Positions 36,715-46,012 of a stretch of 64,000 bases of DNA are shown here, piece after piece. Below the pieces are notes generated by a model. It was not told the DNA's origin. It worked only from the letters and a program-made list of their open reading frames with translations, and did no database searches. The position numbers were made by a program, and so were the translations under genes. Numbering within the stretch: the stretch's first letter is position 1; every line of letters starts with the position of its first letter. Source of the stretch: Glycomyces niveus (lineage in GTDB: Bacteria > Actinomycetota > Actinomycetes > Mycobacteriales > Micromonosporaceae); contig NZ_JAGFNP010000009.1 in assembly GCF_017592475.1 (NCBI RefSeq), forward strand, positions 62,001-126,000, given 5' to 3'.

Positions 36715-38853
36715 ATGACCGCCCCCGAAACCACCAGGACGAGGCCGAGCTGGCGCACCGTCCTCGTCTGGACCGCGATATCGATCGCGGCGGCCGCCGG
36801 ATGGGGCGTCATCGCCCTCGTCCGCGGCGAGGAGATATCCGCGTTCTGGCTCGTCATCGCGGCGCTCGGCTCATATGCCATCGGCTACCGCTTCTACGCC
36901 CGCTTCATCGCCGACAAAGTCCTGCGGGTGGACGACACCCGCGCCACGCCCGCCGAACGGCTCGACGACGACGTGGACTTCCAGCCCACCGACCGCCGGG
37001 TCCTGCTCGGCCACCACTTCGCCGCCATCGCCGGCGCCGGACCGCTCGTCGGGCCCGTGCTCGCCGCGCAGATGGGCTACCTGCCCGGCACCATGTGGAT
37101 CATCATCGGCGCCATCTTCGCCGGCGCCGTGCAGGACATGGTGGTGCTCTTCATCTCCATGCGCCGCAACGGCAAGAGCCTCGGCCAGCTGGCGCGCGAC
37201 GAGATCGGCCCGATCGGCGGCGCGGCCGCCCTCGTCGGCGTCTTCTCGATCATGATCATCATCCTGGCGGTGCTCGCGCTCGTCGTGGTCAACGCGCTGG
37301 CCGCGTCGCCGTGGGGCACGTTCTCGATCGCGATGACGATCCCGATCGCCCTGCTGATGGGCTTCTATCTGCGCACGATACGGCCCGGCCGGGTGATCGA
37401 GACCAGTTTGATCGGCGTGGCGCTGCTGGTCCTCGCGATCGTGGCCGGCGGCTGGGTCCAGGCCTCGTCGTGGGCGGACGCGTTCACGCTCAGCCCGCAG
37501 ACCCTCGTGTTCTGCCTGGTGGTCTACGGGTTCGTCGCGGCGGTGCTGCCGGTGTGGATGCTGCTCGCGCCCCGCGACTACCTGTCGACGTTCATGAAGA
37601 TCGGCACCATCGCGCTGCTGGCCGTCGGCGTGCTCATCGTCGCCCCGGCCCTGCAGGCCGACGCGGTCTCGGACTTCGCGCTCAACGGCATGGGGCCGGT
37701 CTTCTCCGGTGAGCTGTTCCCGTTCGTGTTCATCACGATCGCGTGCGGCGCGCTCTCGGGCTTCCACGCGCTCATCGCCTCCGGCACGACGCCGAAGATG
37801 ATCCAGAAGGAGTCGCAGGTCCGCATGATCGGCTACGGCGCCATGCTGATGGAGTCGTTCGTCGCCGTGATGGCCCTGATCGCGGCCTGCATCCTCGACC
37901 CCGGCCTCTACTACGCCATGAACGCCCCGGCGGGCGTACTCGGCACCACTGTGGAGTCCGCGTCGACGGCCGTGGCGAACCTCGGGTTCACCATCAGCCC
38001 GCAGGACCTGCAGGCGGCGGCCGACGCGGTGGGGGAGGAGTCCCTCGTCGCCCGCACCGGCGGCGCACCGACCCTGGCGGTCGGCATGTCGGAGATCCTC
38101 TCCTCCGTCTTCGGCGGCGACGGTCTCAAGGCGTTCTGGTACCACTTCGCGATCATGTTCGAGGCCCTGTTCATCCTGACCACCGTGGATGCCGGAACGC
38201 GGGTGGGCCGGTTCATGCTGCAGGACACCCTCGGGAACGTCTGGAAGCCGATCGGCCGCGTGAGCTGGAAGCCCGGCATCTGGATCACGAGCGCGCTCGT
38301 GGTCGCCGCGTGGGGCTACTTCCTCTACGCCGGCGTCAACGACCCCCTCGGCGGCATCAACCAGCTGTTCCCGCTCTTCGGCATCGCCAACCAGCTGCTC
38401 GCCGCCATCGCGCTCACCATCGCTACCACCGTGCTCGTCAAGAGCGGGCGGCTCAAATGGGCGTGGGTGACGGCCGCGCCGCTCGCCTGGGTCGCCGTGG
38501 TGACGCTGACCGCGAGCTGGCAGAAGGTCTTCTCCGACGACCCGCGGATCGGGTTCTTCGCCCAGCGCGAACGGTACGCCGAGGCCCTCGAACAGGGCGA
38601 AGTGCTCGCCCCTGCAAAGGACCTGGGCCAGATGCAGACCGTGGTCACCAACTCCACGGTCGACGGCGTGCTCGCCGCGTTCTTCGCGCTGCTGGTCGTG
38701 CTCATCATCGCCAACGCCGCGTGGATCTGCTGGCGCGCGCTCCGGTCGGCCGAACCGCCGCCCTCGACCGAGGCCCCGTACGTCGAGTCGCGGCTCCTCG
38801 TCACGGCCGGCCGTGCCACCGGCACGGACGAGTCGCAGGAGGAGCGGCCGTGA
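36715..38853 (+). CDS. cstA: Carbon-starvation protein CstA family transporter
   Basis: 712 aa polytopic membrane protein. CstA-family proteins import peptides or pyruvate and are induced by carbon limitation. The ATG at 36715 follows CTGGAGG. Visible family motifs include GHHFAAIAGAGPLVGPVLAAQMGY near residues 99-120 (shown only as a landmark of the CstA domain), GTTPKMIQKE, TTVDAGTRVGRFMLQ and INQLFPLFGIANQLLAAI. About 16-18 hydrophobic segments are predicted. It overlaps the small YbdD-type gene by 4 bases. The two form the usual transporter/accessory pair. Confidence 0.93.
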   Translation: MTAPETTRTRPSWRTVLVWTAISIAAAAGWGVIALVRGEEISAFWLVIAALGSYAIGYRFYARFIADKVLRVDDTRATPAERLDDDVDFQPTDRRVLLGHHFAAIAGAGPLVGPVLAAQMGYLPGTMWIIIGAIFAGAVQDMVVLFISMRRNGKSLGQLARDEIGPIGGAAALVGVFSIMIIILAVLALVVVNALAASPWGTFSIAMTIPIALLMGFYLRTIRPGRVIETSLIGVALLVLAIVAGGWVQASSWADAFTLSPQTLVFCLVVYGFVAAVLPVWMLLAPRDYLSTFMKIGTIALLAVGVLIVAPALQADAVSDFALNGMGPVFSGELFPFVFITIACGALSGFHALIASGTTPKMIQKESQVRMIGYGAMLMESFVAVMALIAACILDPGLYYAMNAPAGVLGTTVESASTAVANLGFTISPQDLQAAADAVGEESLVARTGGAPTLAVGMSEILSSVFGGDGLKAFWYHFAIMFEALFILTTVDAGTRVGRFMLQDTLGNVWKPIGRVSWKPGIWITSALVVAAWGYFLYAGVNDPLGGINQLFPLFGIANQLLAAIALTIATTVLVKSGRLKWAWVTAAPLAWVAVVTLTASWQKVFSDDPRIGFFAQRERYAEALEQGEVLAPAKDLGQMQTVVTNSTVDGVLAAFFALLVVLIIANAAWICWRALRSAEPPPSTEAPYVESRLLVTAGRATGTDESQEERP

Positions 38854-39038
38854 CACCGCGCCGCCTCTTCGGCCTCGTCCGGTGGTACCTGCGGGAACTC
38901 ACCGGCGAGGCCGCCTACGGCCGCTACCTGGACCGGCACCGGCGCACCCACCCGGACACGCCCGCCCTGCCACGGCGCGAGTTCGAGCGGCGGCGCACCG
39001 ACCGCAAGGACGCCCACCCGACCGCACGCTGCTGCTGA
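38850..39038 (+). CDS. YbdD/YjiX-family small accessory protein
   Basis: 62 aa. The GTG overlaps the CstA stop (GTGA), with AGGAGG just upstream. The sequence LRELTGEAAYGRYLDRHRRTHP is the conserved core of the YbdD/YjiX family, which is almost always next to cstA/btsT-type genes and needed for transport. It is basic, with a CC end. Confidence 0.88.
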   Translation: MTPRRLFGLVRWYLRELTGEAAYGRYLDRHRRTHPDTPALPRREFERRRTDRKDAHPTARCC

Positions 39039-39040
39039 AC

Positions 39041-39077
39041 GCGCACCGCCCGGGCCACCATGGCCCGGGCGGTGCGC
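39041..39077. terminator. Very strong hairpin between cstA unit and dctA (convergent)
   Basis: Perfect 17-bp inverted repeat GCGCACCGCCCGGGCCA / TGGCCCGGGCGGTGCGC around a CCA loop, two bases after the small gene's stop and 24 bases before the convergent transporter's stop. No T-run; bidirectional. Confidence 0.8.
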
Positions 39078-39100
39078 TGCGGTCCTGGGGCGGACCCGAT

Positions 39101-40465
39101 CTAGACGGAGGCGAGCTCCTTCTCCTTGGGCTGCTCCGGTTCCTCCGCATCGGCGGGCTTGTGGTCGTCGACCAGCGTCGCCTCGTTGAACGGCTCCTGC
39201 CCGGCGAACACCCGCGCGGCCTGGCCGCGGTCGAACTCCTTCGTCCAGGTGCCGATGAGGACGGTCGCCACGGCGTTCCCGGCGAAGTTCGTCAGTGCCC
39301 GCGCCTCCGACATGAACCGGTCGATGCCGAGGATGAAGCCCACGCCGTCCACCAGCTCGGGCCGGTGCGACTGCAGGCCCCCGGCGAGGGTCGCGATGCC
39401 CGCGCCGCTGACCCCGGCCGCGCCCTTCGAGGCGATGATCATGAAGACCAGCAGCGAGATCTGCTCGGCGACGCTCAGCGAATCGCCCTGCGCGGTGGCG
39501 ATGAACAGCGTCGCCATCGTCAGGTAGATCGCGGTCCCGTCCAGGTTGAACGAGTACCCGGTCGGCACCGTGATGCCCACGACCGGCTTGCTGACGCCCA
39601 GGTGCTCCATCTTCGCGATCAGGCGCGGCAGCGCCGACTCCGAGGACGAGGTCGAGACGATCAGCAGGAACTCCCGGCCCAGGTAGCGCAGCAGCTGGAA
39701 GATGTTGACCCGGGCCGCCAGCCACAGCACGGCGCCCAGCACGCAGAACACGAACAGCAGGCAGGTCGCGTAGAACCCGAGCATGATGACCGCGAGGCTC
39801 TTGAGCGCGTCCCAGCCGGTCTCGCCGACCACGGCCGCGATCGCGCCGAACGCGCCGATCGGCGCGGCCCACATGATCATCGCGAGGATCCGGAACACCA
39901 GCTTCTGCAGGTGCCCGATCCCGGTGAGGATCGGCTCCCCCGCGCGGCCCATCTTCTGGAGCGCGAACCCGGCCAGCAGGGCCACCAGCAGCGTCTGCAG
40001 GACCGAACCGGAGGTGAACGCCGAGACCATCGTCTCCGGGATGATGCCCAGCAGGAAGTCGATCGTGGTGTGGCCGCCCGCTTCAGCCGCCGTCTCCTGC
40101 GCCGTGGCCGCCGCGGCCGGGTCCAGGTCCATGCCCGAGCCCGGGTGCAGCACATTGCCCACCACCAGGCCGATCGCCAGCGCGAACGTCGACATGAGCA
40201 GGAAGTAGCCCAAGGCGATGAGCCCGACCTTGCCGACCTTCGCGGCCTTGGCCACCGAGCCGATGCCGATCACGATGGTGCAGAAGATGATCGGCACGAT
40301 CATCATCTTGATGAGGGCCACGAACCCGGTGCCGAGGGGCTTGAGCTGCTTGGCGAATTCAGGGAACGCGAAGCCGACGCCGATGCCGAGGACCACGGCG
40401 ACGATGACGGCCAAGTAGAGGTAGTGCGTGCGATCGCGTCGCTTCGGGGGCGGCGGCGTGGACAT
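39101..40465 (-). CDS. dctA: C4-dicarboxylate/cation symporter, DctA type (DAACS family)
   Basis: Imports succinate, fumarate or malate with protons or sodium; 454 aa. DAACS hallmarks: STSSSESALPRLI (the serine-rich re-entrant loop), PTGYSFNLDGTAIY, GVSGAGIATLAGG and DRFMSEARALTNFAGN. The acidic C-terminus is cytosolic. The start at 40465 follows GAGGAG. It is divergent from a CitA/CitB-type kinase/regulator pair, which very likely controls it. A periplasmic glutamate-type substrate is an alternative. Confidence 0.9.
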   Translation of the reverse strand: MSTPPPPKRRDRTHYLYLAVIVAVVLGIGVGFAFPEFAKQLKPLGTGFVALIKMMIVPIIFCTIVIGIGSVAKAAKVGKVGLIALGYFLLMSTFALAIGLVVGNVLHPGSGMDLDPAAAATAQETAAEAGGHTTIDFLLGIIPETMVSAFTSGSVLQTLLVALLAGFALQKMGRAGEPILTGIGHLQKLVFRILAMIMWAAPIGAFGAIAAVVGETGWDALKSLAVIMLGFYATCLLFVFCVLGAVLWLAARVNIFQLLRYLGREFLLIVSTSSSESALPRLIAKMEHLGVSKPVVGITVPTGYSFNLDGTAIYLTMATLFIATAQGDSLSVAEQISLLVFMIIASKGAAGVSGAGIATLAGGLQSHRPELVDGVGFILGIDRFMSEARALTNFAGNAVATVLIGTWTKEFDRGQAARVFAGQEPFNEATLVDDHKPADAEEPEQPKEKELASV

Positions 40466-40574
40466 CGTTGTCTCCTCGTTCAGGGGAAGTTTCCCGAAAG
40501 TATCCAACCGCTTGTGAAGCCAGTCACTATTTAGTTCATTACGGTCGCGTCAACGGCACGTGTAGAAATGGGAC

Positions 40575-42176
40575 GTGACCAAACCGTGGCCCCTGGCCCG
40601 GCAGCTCCTCGTGCTGCAACTCGTCCTTGTCGCCCTGCTCGTGGGCATCAGCGCCTTCTTCGCGTACGCCGACGCCGAGCAGGCGACCGAGGACAACGCC
40701 CGCGAGGAAGTGCTCGCCGTCGCCGCGACCATCGCGGACTCGCCGAGCCTCACCGCCGCCCTGGCCGAGCCGGACCCCAGCGCCTTGCTCCAGCCCTTCG
40801 CCGAGCAGGTCAGGGCCGACACCGGGGTCGACTTCATCACCATCATGAGCCCCGAGGGCATCCGCTACACCCATCCCGACCCCGACCGGATCGGTGAGCA
40901 GTTCATCGGCAACACCGAGAAGGCGCTGGCCGGGCACCCGTTCACCGAGATCTACACCGGGACGCTCGGGCCGTCGATGCGCGCGGTCGTGCCCGTCTTC
41001 GACTCCGAGAGCGGCGAGATCGTCGCGCTCGTCGCCGTCGGGATCGTCATCGAGGCGATCTCGGACGAGCTCAACGAACGGCTCGTCCCGCTCGGCGCGG
41101 TCGCCCTCGGCGCTTTCGTCGTCGGCGTCGCGGGCTCTTTCTTCGTCAGCGCCCGCCTCAGCCGCCAGACCCGCGGCGTCGCTCCCGCCGAACTGCGCGA
41201 CATGTTCGAGTACTACCAGGCCATCCTGCACTCGGTCCGGGAAGGACTCGTCCTCGTCGGCCGGGACGGGACGGTCGCCCTCGCCAACGACGCCGCCCGC
41301 GACCTGCTGCGCCTCCCCGACGACCCCAAAGGCCGACCCGTCGCCGCACTCGGCCTCGACGACGCCCTCGCCGCCGCGATCGCCTCGCCCGAGCCGCGCG
41401 CCGACGAACTCCACCTCACCGACACCCGCCTGCTGCTGGTCAACACCATGCCCGTGCGCTCGGGCGACCGCGGCATGGGCAACGTCGTGACCCTGCGCGA
41501 CCACACCGACCTCCAGCACCTCACCGGCGAGCTCGACTCCGTGCGCGGCTTCGCCGAGTCCCTGCGCTCCCAGGCGCACGAGTCCGCCAACCGCCTCCAC
41601 GCCGTCATCTCCCTGATCGAGCTCGGCAGTGTCGACCGCGCGGTCGCGCTGGCGACCGCGGAGCTGGAGGCCGCGCAGCAGCTCACGGACCGGGTCGTCG
41701 GCGCGGTCACCGAGCCGGTCCTGGCCGCACTGCTCCTCGGCAAGCTGAGCGAGGCCAGCGAGCGCGGCGTCGAACTCGAGCTGACCTCCGACACCGCCAT
41801 GCAGGACCCGGCCGAGGGCCTCGACGCGCGCGACCTCATCACGATCGTGGGCAACCTGATCGACAACGCCTTGGACGCGGCGGTCGAGCACGCGGCCGAG
41901 CGGTCGCCGAAGGTGCAGGTCACCGTCCGCACCGACCCGGGGGAGCTGTTCGTGCGCGTCGCCGACTCCGGCCCGGGCGTCGCCGCGGGCGCGGACATCT
42001 TCCGTCGCGGCTGGTCCACGAAATCCGGCGGCGAGGGCGGCCGCGGACTCGGCCTCGCCCTCGTCGGCCAGGCCGTGCGCCGCAACGGCGGCCGCATCCG
42101 CGTCGCCGCCGGCAGCCCCGCGAACGGCGGCGGCGCGGTGTTCACCGTCCGCCTGCCGCTATCGTCGGACCGATGA
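40575..42176 (+). CDS. CitA/DcuS-type sensor histidine kinase
   Basis: 533 aa. A membrane helix (about 8-30) is followed by an extracytoplasmic PAS-like (sCache) domain to about 170 (DFITIMSPEGIRYTHPD), a second helix (about 172-195), a cytoplasmic PAS domain (about 213-310), the phospho-acceptor His335 in RSQAHESANRLH (Spo0B-like, as in CitA/DcuS kinases), and the ATPase domain with NLIDNALDAA and GRGLGLALVGQ. GTG start. It overlaps the regulator gene by 4 bases. Kinases of this type sense citrate or C4-dicarboxylates, consistent with the divergent dctA. Confidence 0.92.
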   Translation: MTKPWPLARQLLVLQLVLVALLVGISAFFAYADAEQATEDNAREEVLAVAATIADSPSLTAALAEPDPSALLQPFAEQVRADTGVDFITIMSPEGIRYTHPDPDRIGEQFIGNTEKALAGHPFTEIYTGTLGPSMRAVVPVFDSESGEIVALVAVGIVIEAISDELNERLVPLGAVALGAFVVGVAGSFFVSARLSRQTRGVAPAELRDMFEYYQAILHSVREGLVLVGRDGTVALANDAARDLLRLPDDPKGRPVAALGLDDALAAAIASPEPRADELHLTDTRLLLVNTMPVRSGDRGMGNVVTLRDHTDLQHLTGELDSVRGFAESLRSQAHESANRLHAVISLIELGSVDRAVALATAELEAAQQLTDRVVGAVTEPVLAALLLGKLSEASERGVELELTSDTAMQDPAEGLDARDLITIVGNLIDNALDAAVEHAAERSPKVQVTVRTDPGELFVRVADSGPGVAAGADIFRRGWSTKSGGEGGRGLGLALVGQAVRRNGGRIRVAAGSPANGGGAVFTVRLPLSSDR

Positions 42177-42850
42177 TCCGCGTACTGGTGGTCGAGGACG
42201 ACCCGGTGGCCGCCGAGGCCCACCGGGCCTACGTCGAGCGCGTCGCCGGGTTCACGGTCGCGGGCGTCGTCCACGCGGGCAACGAGGCCGTCCGCTTCTG
42301 CGCGAAGCACCCGGTCGACCTGGTGCTCCTCGACTTCTACCTGCCCGACACGCACGGCCTCGCGGTGTGCGCGGCCCTCCGCGCCGCCAACGCCCCCGTG
42401 GACGTCATCGCCGTGACCTCCGCCCGCGACCTCTCCGAGGTCCGGGCGGCCGTGTCCTCCGGCGTCATCCAGTACCTCCTCAAGCCCTTCACCTTCGCGA
42501 CCCTCCGCGGCAAGCTCGAGAACTACGCGGCCTGGCGGGCGCAGGTCGCCCAGCCCGGCGAAGTCGGCGGCCAGAACGACGTCGACCGCATGCTCTCCGA
42601 ACTGCGCACCCCCGGCGCGGGCCCGCTCCCCAAGGGCCTCAGTTCCACCACGTTGGACGCCATCACCGCCGCCCTCGGCGACGCCCCCGAAGGCCTCTCG
42701 GCCGCGGCCGTCGCGACGACCGTCGGCATCGCCCGCGTCACCGCCCGCCGCTACCTCGAATACCTCGCGGACAACGGCATCGCCCGCCGCCAACCCCACT
42801 ACGGCAGCGTCGGCCGCCCCGAAGTCTGGTACGCCCTCGTCAAAGCCTGA
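42173..42850 (+). CDS. CitB/DcuR-type response regulator
   Basis: 225 aa. Receiver with phospho-acceptor Asp54 in VLLDFYLPD, acidic pocket VEDD, Thr in VTSA and Lys in LLKPF. The C-terminal winged HTH (about 160-220) with SAAAVATTVGIARVTARRYLEYLADNG is the CitT-type domain of DcuR/CitB regulators. It is translationally coupled to the kinase by an ATGA overlap. Its stop is 7 bases from the convergent permease stop, with the palindrome GCCGCTAGCGGC in between. Confidence 0.93.
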   Translation: MIRVLVVEDDPVAAEAHRAYVERVAGFTVAGVVHAGNEAVRFCAKHPVDLVLLDFYLPDTHGLAVCAALRAANAPVDVIAVTSARDLSEVRAAVSSGVIQYLLKPFTFATLRGKLENYAAWRAQVAQPGEVGGQNDVDRMLSELRTPGAGPLPKGLSSTTLDAITAALGDAPEGLSAAAVATTVGIARVTARRYLEYLADNGIARRQPHYGSVGRPEVWYALVKA

Positions 42851-42857
42851 CGGGCCG

Positions 42858-43874
42858 CTAGCGGCGGGCGGTTCGGATGAGGGTCCAGGCTATGTAAGGG
42901 GCGCCGAAGGCGCCGGTGACGACGCCGGTGGAGAGCTGCCAGGGGAAGGCGTGCTGGGCGACGAGGTCGGCGGTCTGGAGGACGATGGCGCCCATGAGGG
43001 CGGAGGCGGCGATGCTGTGGCCGGCGCGGCGGAGGAGGAGGCGGGAGAGGGGGCCGGCGATCATGGCGACGAAGGCGATCGGGCCGGCTGCGGCGGTGGC
43101 GACGGCGACCAGGACGACGCCGATGGCCAATAGCGCGAACCGGTCCCATTGCGTGCGGGAGCCGAGCACGCGGGCGGTCGCGTCGCCGAGTTCGAGCGGC
43201 CGGAGCACCCGGGCGGCGTAGACGCCGGCCGGGATGAACAGTGCGACGGTGACCGCGAGGAGGGTCAGCATCGTCGGGGAGGTCATGCCGGCCGAGCCGG
43301 TGAGCCAGGTGAGGGCGGCCTGCGCGTCCTGGAGGTCGGCGCGGGACACGAGGTAGGACGTGATCGACTGCGCGTAGGCGGCGACGCCGACGCCGACGAG
43401 GATGAAGCGGTACGGTGAGACGCCGCGCCGCCAGGCGAAGGCGTACACCAGGACCGCGGTCAGGGCCGCGCCGAGGAGCGCCGCGCCGGGCAGGAGGAGT
43501 TCGCTGCCGACGCCGAGGACGATCGCGGCGACCACCATCGTGCCCGCTCCGGCCGCGATGCCGAGGAAGTCGGGCGAGGCGAGCGGGTTGCCAAGGGCGC
43601 GTTGGAAGAGCGTGCCGGAGCCGCCGAGCGCGAGTCCGATGAGGAGCGCGGCGGCGGCGCGGGGCAGGCGCAGCTCCTGGACGATGAACACCGTTGCGGG
43701 CTCGCCGGTGCCGATGAGCGCCGTGAACGCCTCGACGGGTGTGAGCAGGCCGTTGCCGATGCCGACGGCGAGCCAGAACAGCGCGGCCGCGCCGAGGGCG
43801 AGCCCGGCGGCGACGAGCACGATGCGGCGGCGGGCGTCGGTGCGCACCGCGCCGACGGTGGCGACTGCGGTCAT
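42858..43874 (-). CDS. Siderophore ABC transporter permease (FecCD family), second subunit
   Basis: 338 aa, eight to ten membrane helices. FecCD motifs: RLPRAAAALLIGLALGGSGT near the N-terminus, GNPLASPDFLGIAAGAG in the coupling region, and GPIAFVAMIAGPLSRLL. It starts 1 base after the first permease's stop, so the order is binding protein, permease 1, permease 2. No ATPase gene follows in this operon; one must be supplied from elsewhere. It forms a heterodimer with the preceding gene product for Fe(III)-siderophore import. Confidence 0.92.
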   Translation of the reverse strand: MTAVATVGAVRTDARRRIVLVAAGLALGAAALFWLAVGIGNGLLTPVEAFTALIGTGEPATVFIVQELRLPRAAAALLIGLALGGSGTLFQRALGNPLASPDFLGIAAGAGTMVVAAIVLGVGSELLLPGAALLGAALTAVLVYAFAWRRGVSPYRFILVGVGVAAYAQSITSYLVSRADLQDAQAALTWLTGSAGMTSPTMLTLLAVTVALFIPAGVYAARVLRPLELGDATARVLGSRTQWDRFALLAIGVVLVAVATAAAGPIAFVAMIAGPLSRLLLRRAGHSIAASALMGAIVLQTADLVAQHAFPWQLSTGVVTGAFGAPYIAWTLIRTARR

Positions 43875-43875
43875 C

Positions 43876-44913
43876 TCAGAGCTCCACAAGGCGTCGGAAG
43901 CGGACGAGCAGCACGAACACGGGGGCGCCGAGGACGCCGATGACGACGCCGACCGGCACTTCGCCGCCGGGGAGGATGAGGCGTCCGACGATGTCCGCGC
44001 CCAGCACCAGCACCGGCCCGAGCAGCGCCGAGTAGGCGAGGATCCACCGGTAGTCCGGGCCGGTGGCGAGCCGCGCGGCGTGCGGGACGAGGAGGCCCGT
44101 GAACGCGATCGGCCCGCAGGCGGCGGTCGCGGCCCCGCACAGGACCGCGACGATGACGAAGAGTCCGGCGCGCACCAGGCCGGTGCGCAGGCCGAGGCCG
44201 CGGGCCAGCTCCTCGCCGAGGGACAGGAGGTTCAGCGCCCGGCCCGCGAAGAGCGCGGCGATGAGGCCGACCGCGAGGAACGGCAGGACCTGCTGCAGGA
44301 CGGGGAAGTACCGTCCGGCGAGCGCGCCGACCTGCCACATGCGCAGCTCCTCGAGCGCGTCGGGGTCGGCGAGCACGAGCGCGGACGTGACGGAGGCGAG
44401 CATCGCCGTGAGGCAGGCTCCGGCGAGCGCGAGCTTCGCGGGCGTCGGCCCGTCCCGTCCGACCGCGGCGATCCCGTACACGGCGACCGTGGCCGCGCCG
44501 GCGCCGACGAGCGCGAACCAGACCGAGCCGCCGACGGGCATGGCGCCGAAGGCGAACGCCGAGGCGACGACCGCGATCGCCGCCCCGGAGTTGATGCCGA
44601 GGATGCCGGGATCGGCGAGCGGGTTGCGGGCGAGCCCCTGCAGGATTGCGCCGCCGACCCCGAGGGCCGCGCCGACCGCGACCGCGAGGAGTGTGCGGGG
44701 CAGGCGCATCTCGCGGATCACGGTGGCGTCGGCGCTTTGCGACGCGTCGGTGAGGACCCGCAGCACCTCGAACGGCGCGATGTCCCGGGAGCCGAGCGCG
44801 AGGCTGAGCAGGACCAGCAGCCCGACGGCGGCGGCCAGGAGCGGCAGCCCGAGCACGCGGGCGGAGACGCGCGCGGCCGAGGGGCGCGGCGCCTCGGCCG
44901 CTGCGGTCGTCAC
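43876..44913 (-). CDS. Siderophore ABC transporter permease (FecCD family), first subunit
   Basis: 345 aa. The GTG start at 44913 overlaps the stop of the binding-protein gene (GTGA). FecCD features: REMRLPRTLLAVAVGAALG, RNPLADPGILGINSGAA, GPIAFTGLLVPHAARL and GEVPVGVVIGVLGAPVFV. It pairs with the adjacent permease. An upstream in-frame stretch to 45603 is the shadow of the binding-protein gene in another frame. Confidence 0.92.
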   Translation of the reverse strand: MTTAAAEAPRPSAARVSARVLGLPLLAAAVGLLVLLSLALGSRDIAPFEVLRVLTDASQSADATVIREMRLPRTLLAVAVGAALGVGGAILQGLARNPLADPGILGINSGAAIAVVASAFAFGAMPVGGSVWFALVGAGAATVAVYGIAAVGRDGPTPAKLALAGACLTAMLASVTSALVLADPDALEELRMWQVGALAGRYFPVLQQVLPFLAVGLIAALFAGRALNLLSLGEELARGLGLRTGLVRAGLFVIVAVLCGAATAACGPIAFTGLLVPHAARLATGPDYRWILAYSALLGPVLVLGADIVGRLILPGGEVPVGVVIGVLGAPVFVLLVRFRRLVEL

Positions 44914-45896
44914 TCTTGGACGAGGTTCTCGTCGGCGGCGCGGATCACCCCGGCGAGCCGGTTGAGCTCGGCGGTGTAGTCGCCGTACGTGTGGAGCCAG
45001 TACGCCGGCCAGGTGGTCGTCTGCCCCGCCGCGTACGCGGTGATGCTCGACGAGATCGGCGCGGCCGCAAGGACCTCCTCGTTGCCCGGGTGCCAGCGGT
45101 CGTCGAACAGCAGCAGGTCGGGCTGGTACTTGTCGGCGTTCTCCATGCTGAGCGTCTCCCAGTACGGGAAGTCGGGGTCGGGCGTCTCGGGGTCGATCAC
45201 GTCGAGGCCCCAGCTCTGGAAGTCGAGCAGCTCGGGTGCGTACGCGGGCACGGCGATCGCGTAGTCGGCGTCGAAGGGGCTGATCGCGAGCGCGGTCAGG
45301 CCGGGCTTCTCGGCGGTCGCGTCCTGGAAGTCGGCGACGGCGGCGTCGAACTCGGCACGGGCCGCGTCGATGGTCCCGGGGTCGGCGCCGAGCGAGGCGG
45401 CGAGGTCGGCGTACCCCTCGATGAGGTCCACGATGGAGTCGCTCTGGGCGGAGCCGACGACGGGCGCGAGGTCGGCCAGTTTCTTGCTCTCCTCTTCGAC
45501 GCCGTCCTCGAAGCCGCTGTAGGCCTCTTCGACCGGCCACCAGTCGCCCACGATGAGGTCGGGCTGGAGCTCGGCGGCCGCGGCGACGTCGATCTTGCCC
45601 CACTCCTCGCCGAGGATCTCGATCCCGGAGAAGTCGGCGCCCCGCAGGCCCACGTCTTCGCCGACTGGGCTGCTCGCCCAGATGCCCACCGGCTCGATCC
45701 CGAACTCCATCAGGGCTTTCGCGGCGTACGCCTCGGCGATGATGCGGGTGGGGACCTCGGTCGCGGTGTAGGTCTCGCCGTCGCCGGAGGTGTAGGTCCA
45801 GGCGGTTCCGCCGCCGCCGGAACCGGTCTCGTCGGCCGTGCAGCCGGTCAGGAGGAGCGCGGCGGCGGCCGCGGCGGCAAGGAGTGGACGGTGCAT
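44910..45896 (-). CDS. Iron-siderophore ABC transporter binding lipoprotein
   Basis: 328 aa lipoprotein; lipobox LLTGC at about residues 14-18, so it is anchored outside the membrane. A class III (FhuD/BtuF-like) periplasmic-binding fold follows: PDLIVGDWWPVEEAY in the first lobe and long backbone helix KADLAPV..EGYADLAASLG. The ATG at 45896 is chosen because it gives a compact signal peptide; a TTG at 45911 would add five residues. A near-consensus iron box is 25 bp upstream. It is the first gene of the import operon. Confidence 0.92.
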   Translation of the reverse strand: MHRPLLAAAAAAALLLTGCTADETGSGGGGTAWTYTSGDGETYTATEVPTRIIAEAYAAKALMEFGIEPVGIWASSPVGEDVGLRGADFSGIEILGEEWGKIDVAAAAELQPDLIVGDWWPVEEAYSGFEDGVEEESKKLADLAPVVGSAQSDSIVDLIEGYADLAASLGADPGTIDAARAEFDAAVADFQDATAEKPGLTALAISPFDADYAIAVPAYAPELLDFQSWGLDVIDPETPDPDFPYWETLSMENADKYQPDLLLFDDRWHPGNEEVLAAAPISSSITAYAAGQTTTWPAYWLHTYGDYTAELNRLAGVIRAADENLVQE

Positions 45897-45920
45897 GCGG
45901 AGGGAGTCCAATCGATCAGG

Positions 45921-45939
45921 TTAGCTTAGGCAAACCTTA
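45921..45939 (-). promoter_or_regulatory. DtxR/IdeR-type iron box
   Basis: On the minus strand the 19 bases TAAGGTTTGCCTAAGCTAA match 16 of 19 positions of the IdeR/DtxR consensus (TTAGGTTAGsCTAACCTAA). It lies 25 bp upstream of the siderophore-binding lipoprotein gene, so the operon should be repressed when iron is plentiful. Confidence 0.8.
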
Positions 45940-45967
45940 TCTCAAGGGGTTTCGGGGCCGCTGCGGG

Positions 45968-45999
45968 TGCGGCCGGGTCGGGGTTCCGACCCGGCCGCA
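45968..45999 (-). terminator. Terminator downstream of the pectate lyase
   Basis: Perfect 14-bp stem TGCGGCCGGGTCGG / CCGACCCGGCCGCA with a GGTT loop, 13 bases after the pectate lyase stop on the minus strand. It insulates the iron operon from the upstream gene. Confidence 0.75.
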
Positions 46000-46012
46000 T
46001 CGTCCATTCAGG

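Noticed and set aside
36871..38856. A 661-codon minus-strand open frame antisense to cstA
   Set aside because: It is rich in Arg, His and Asp with no conserved motif. The plus-strand protein has clear CstA motifs and a proper ribosome site.
42854..42865. Palindrome GCCGCTAGCGGC between convergent genes as an operator
   Set aside because: It overlaps the stop codon region of the permease gene. It is more simply a short bidirectional terminator stem, too short to call confidently.
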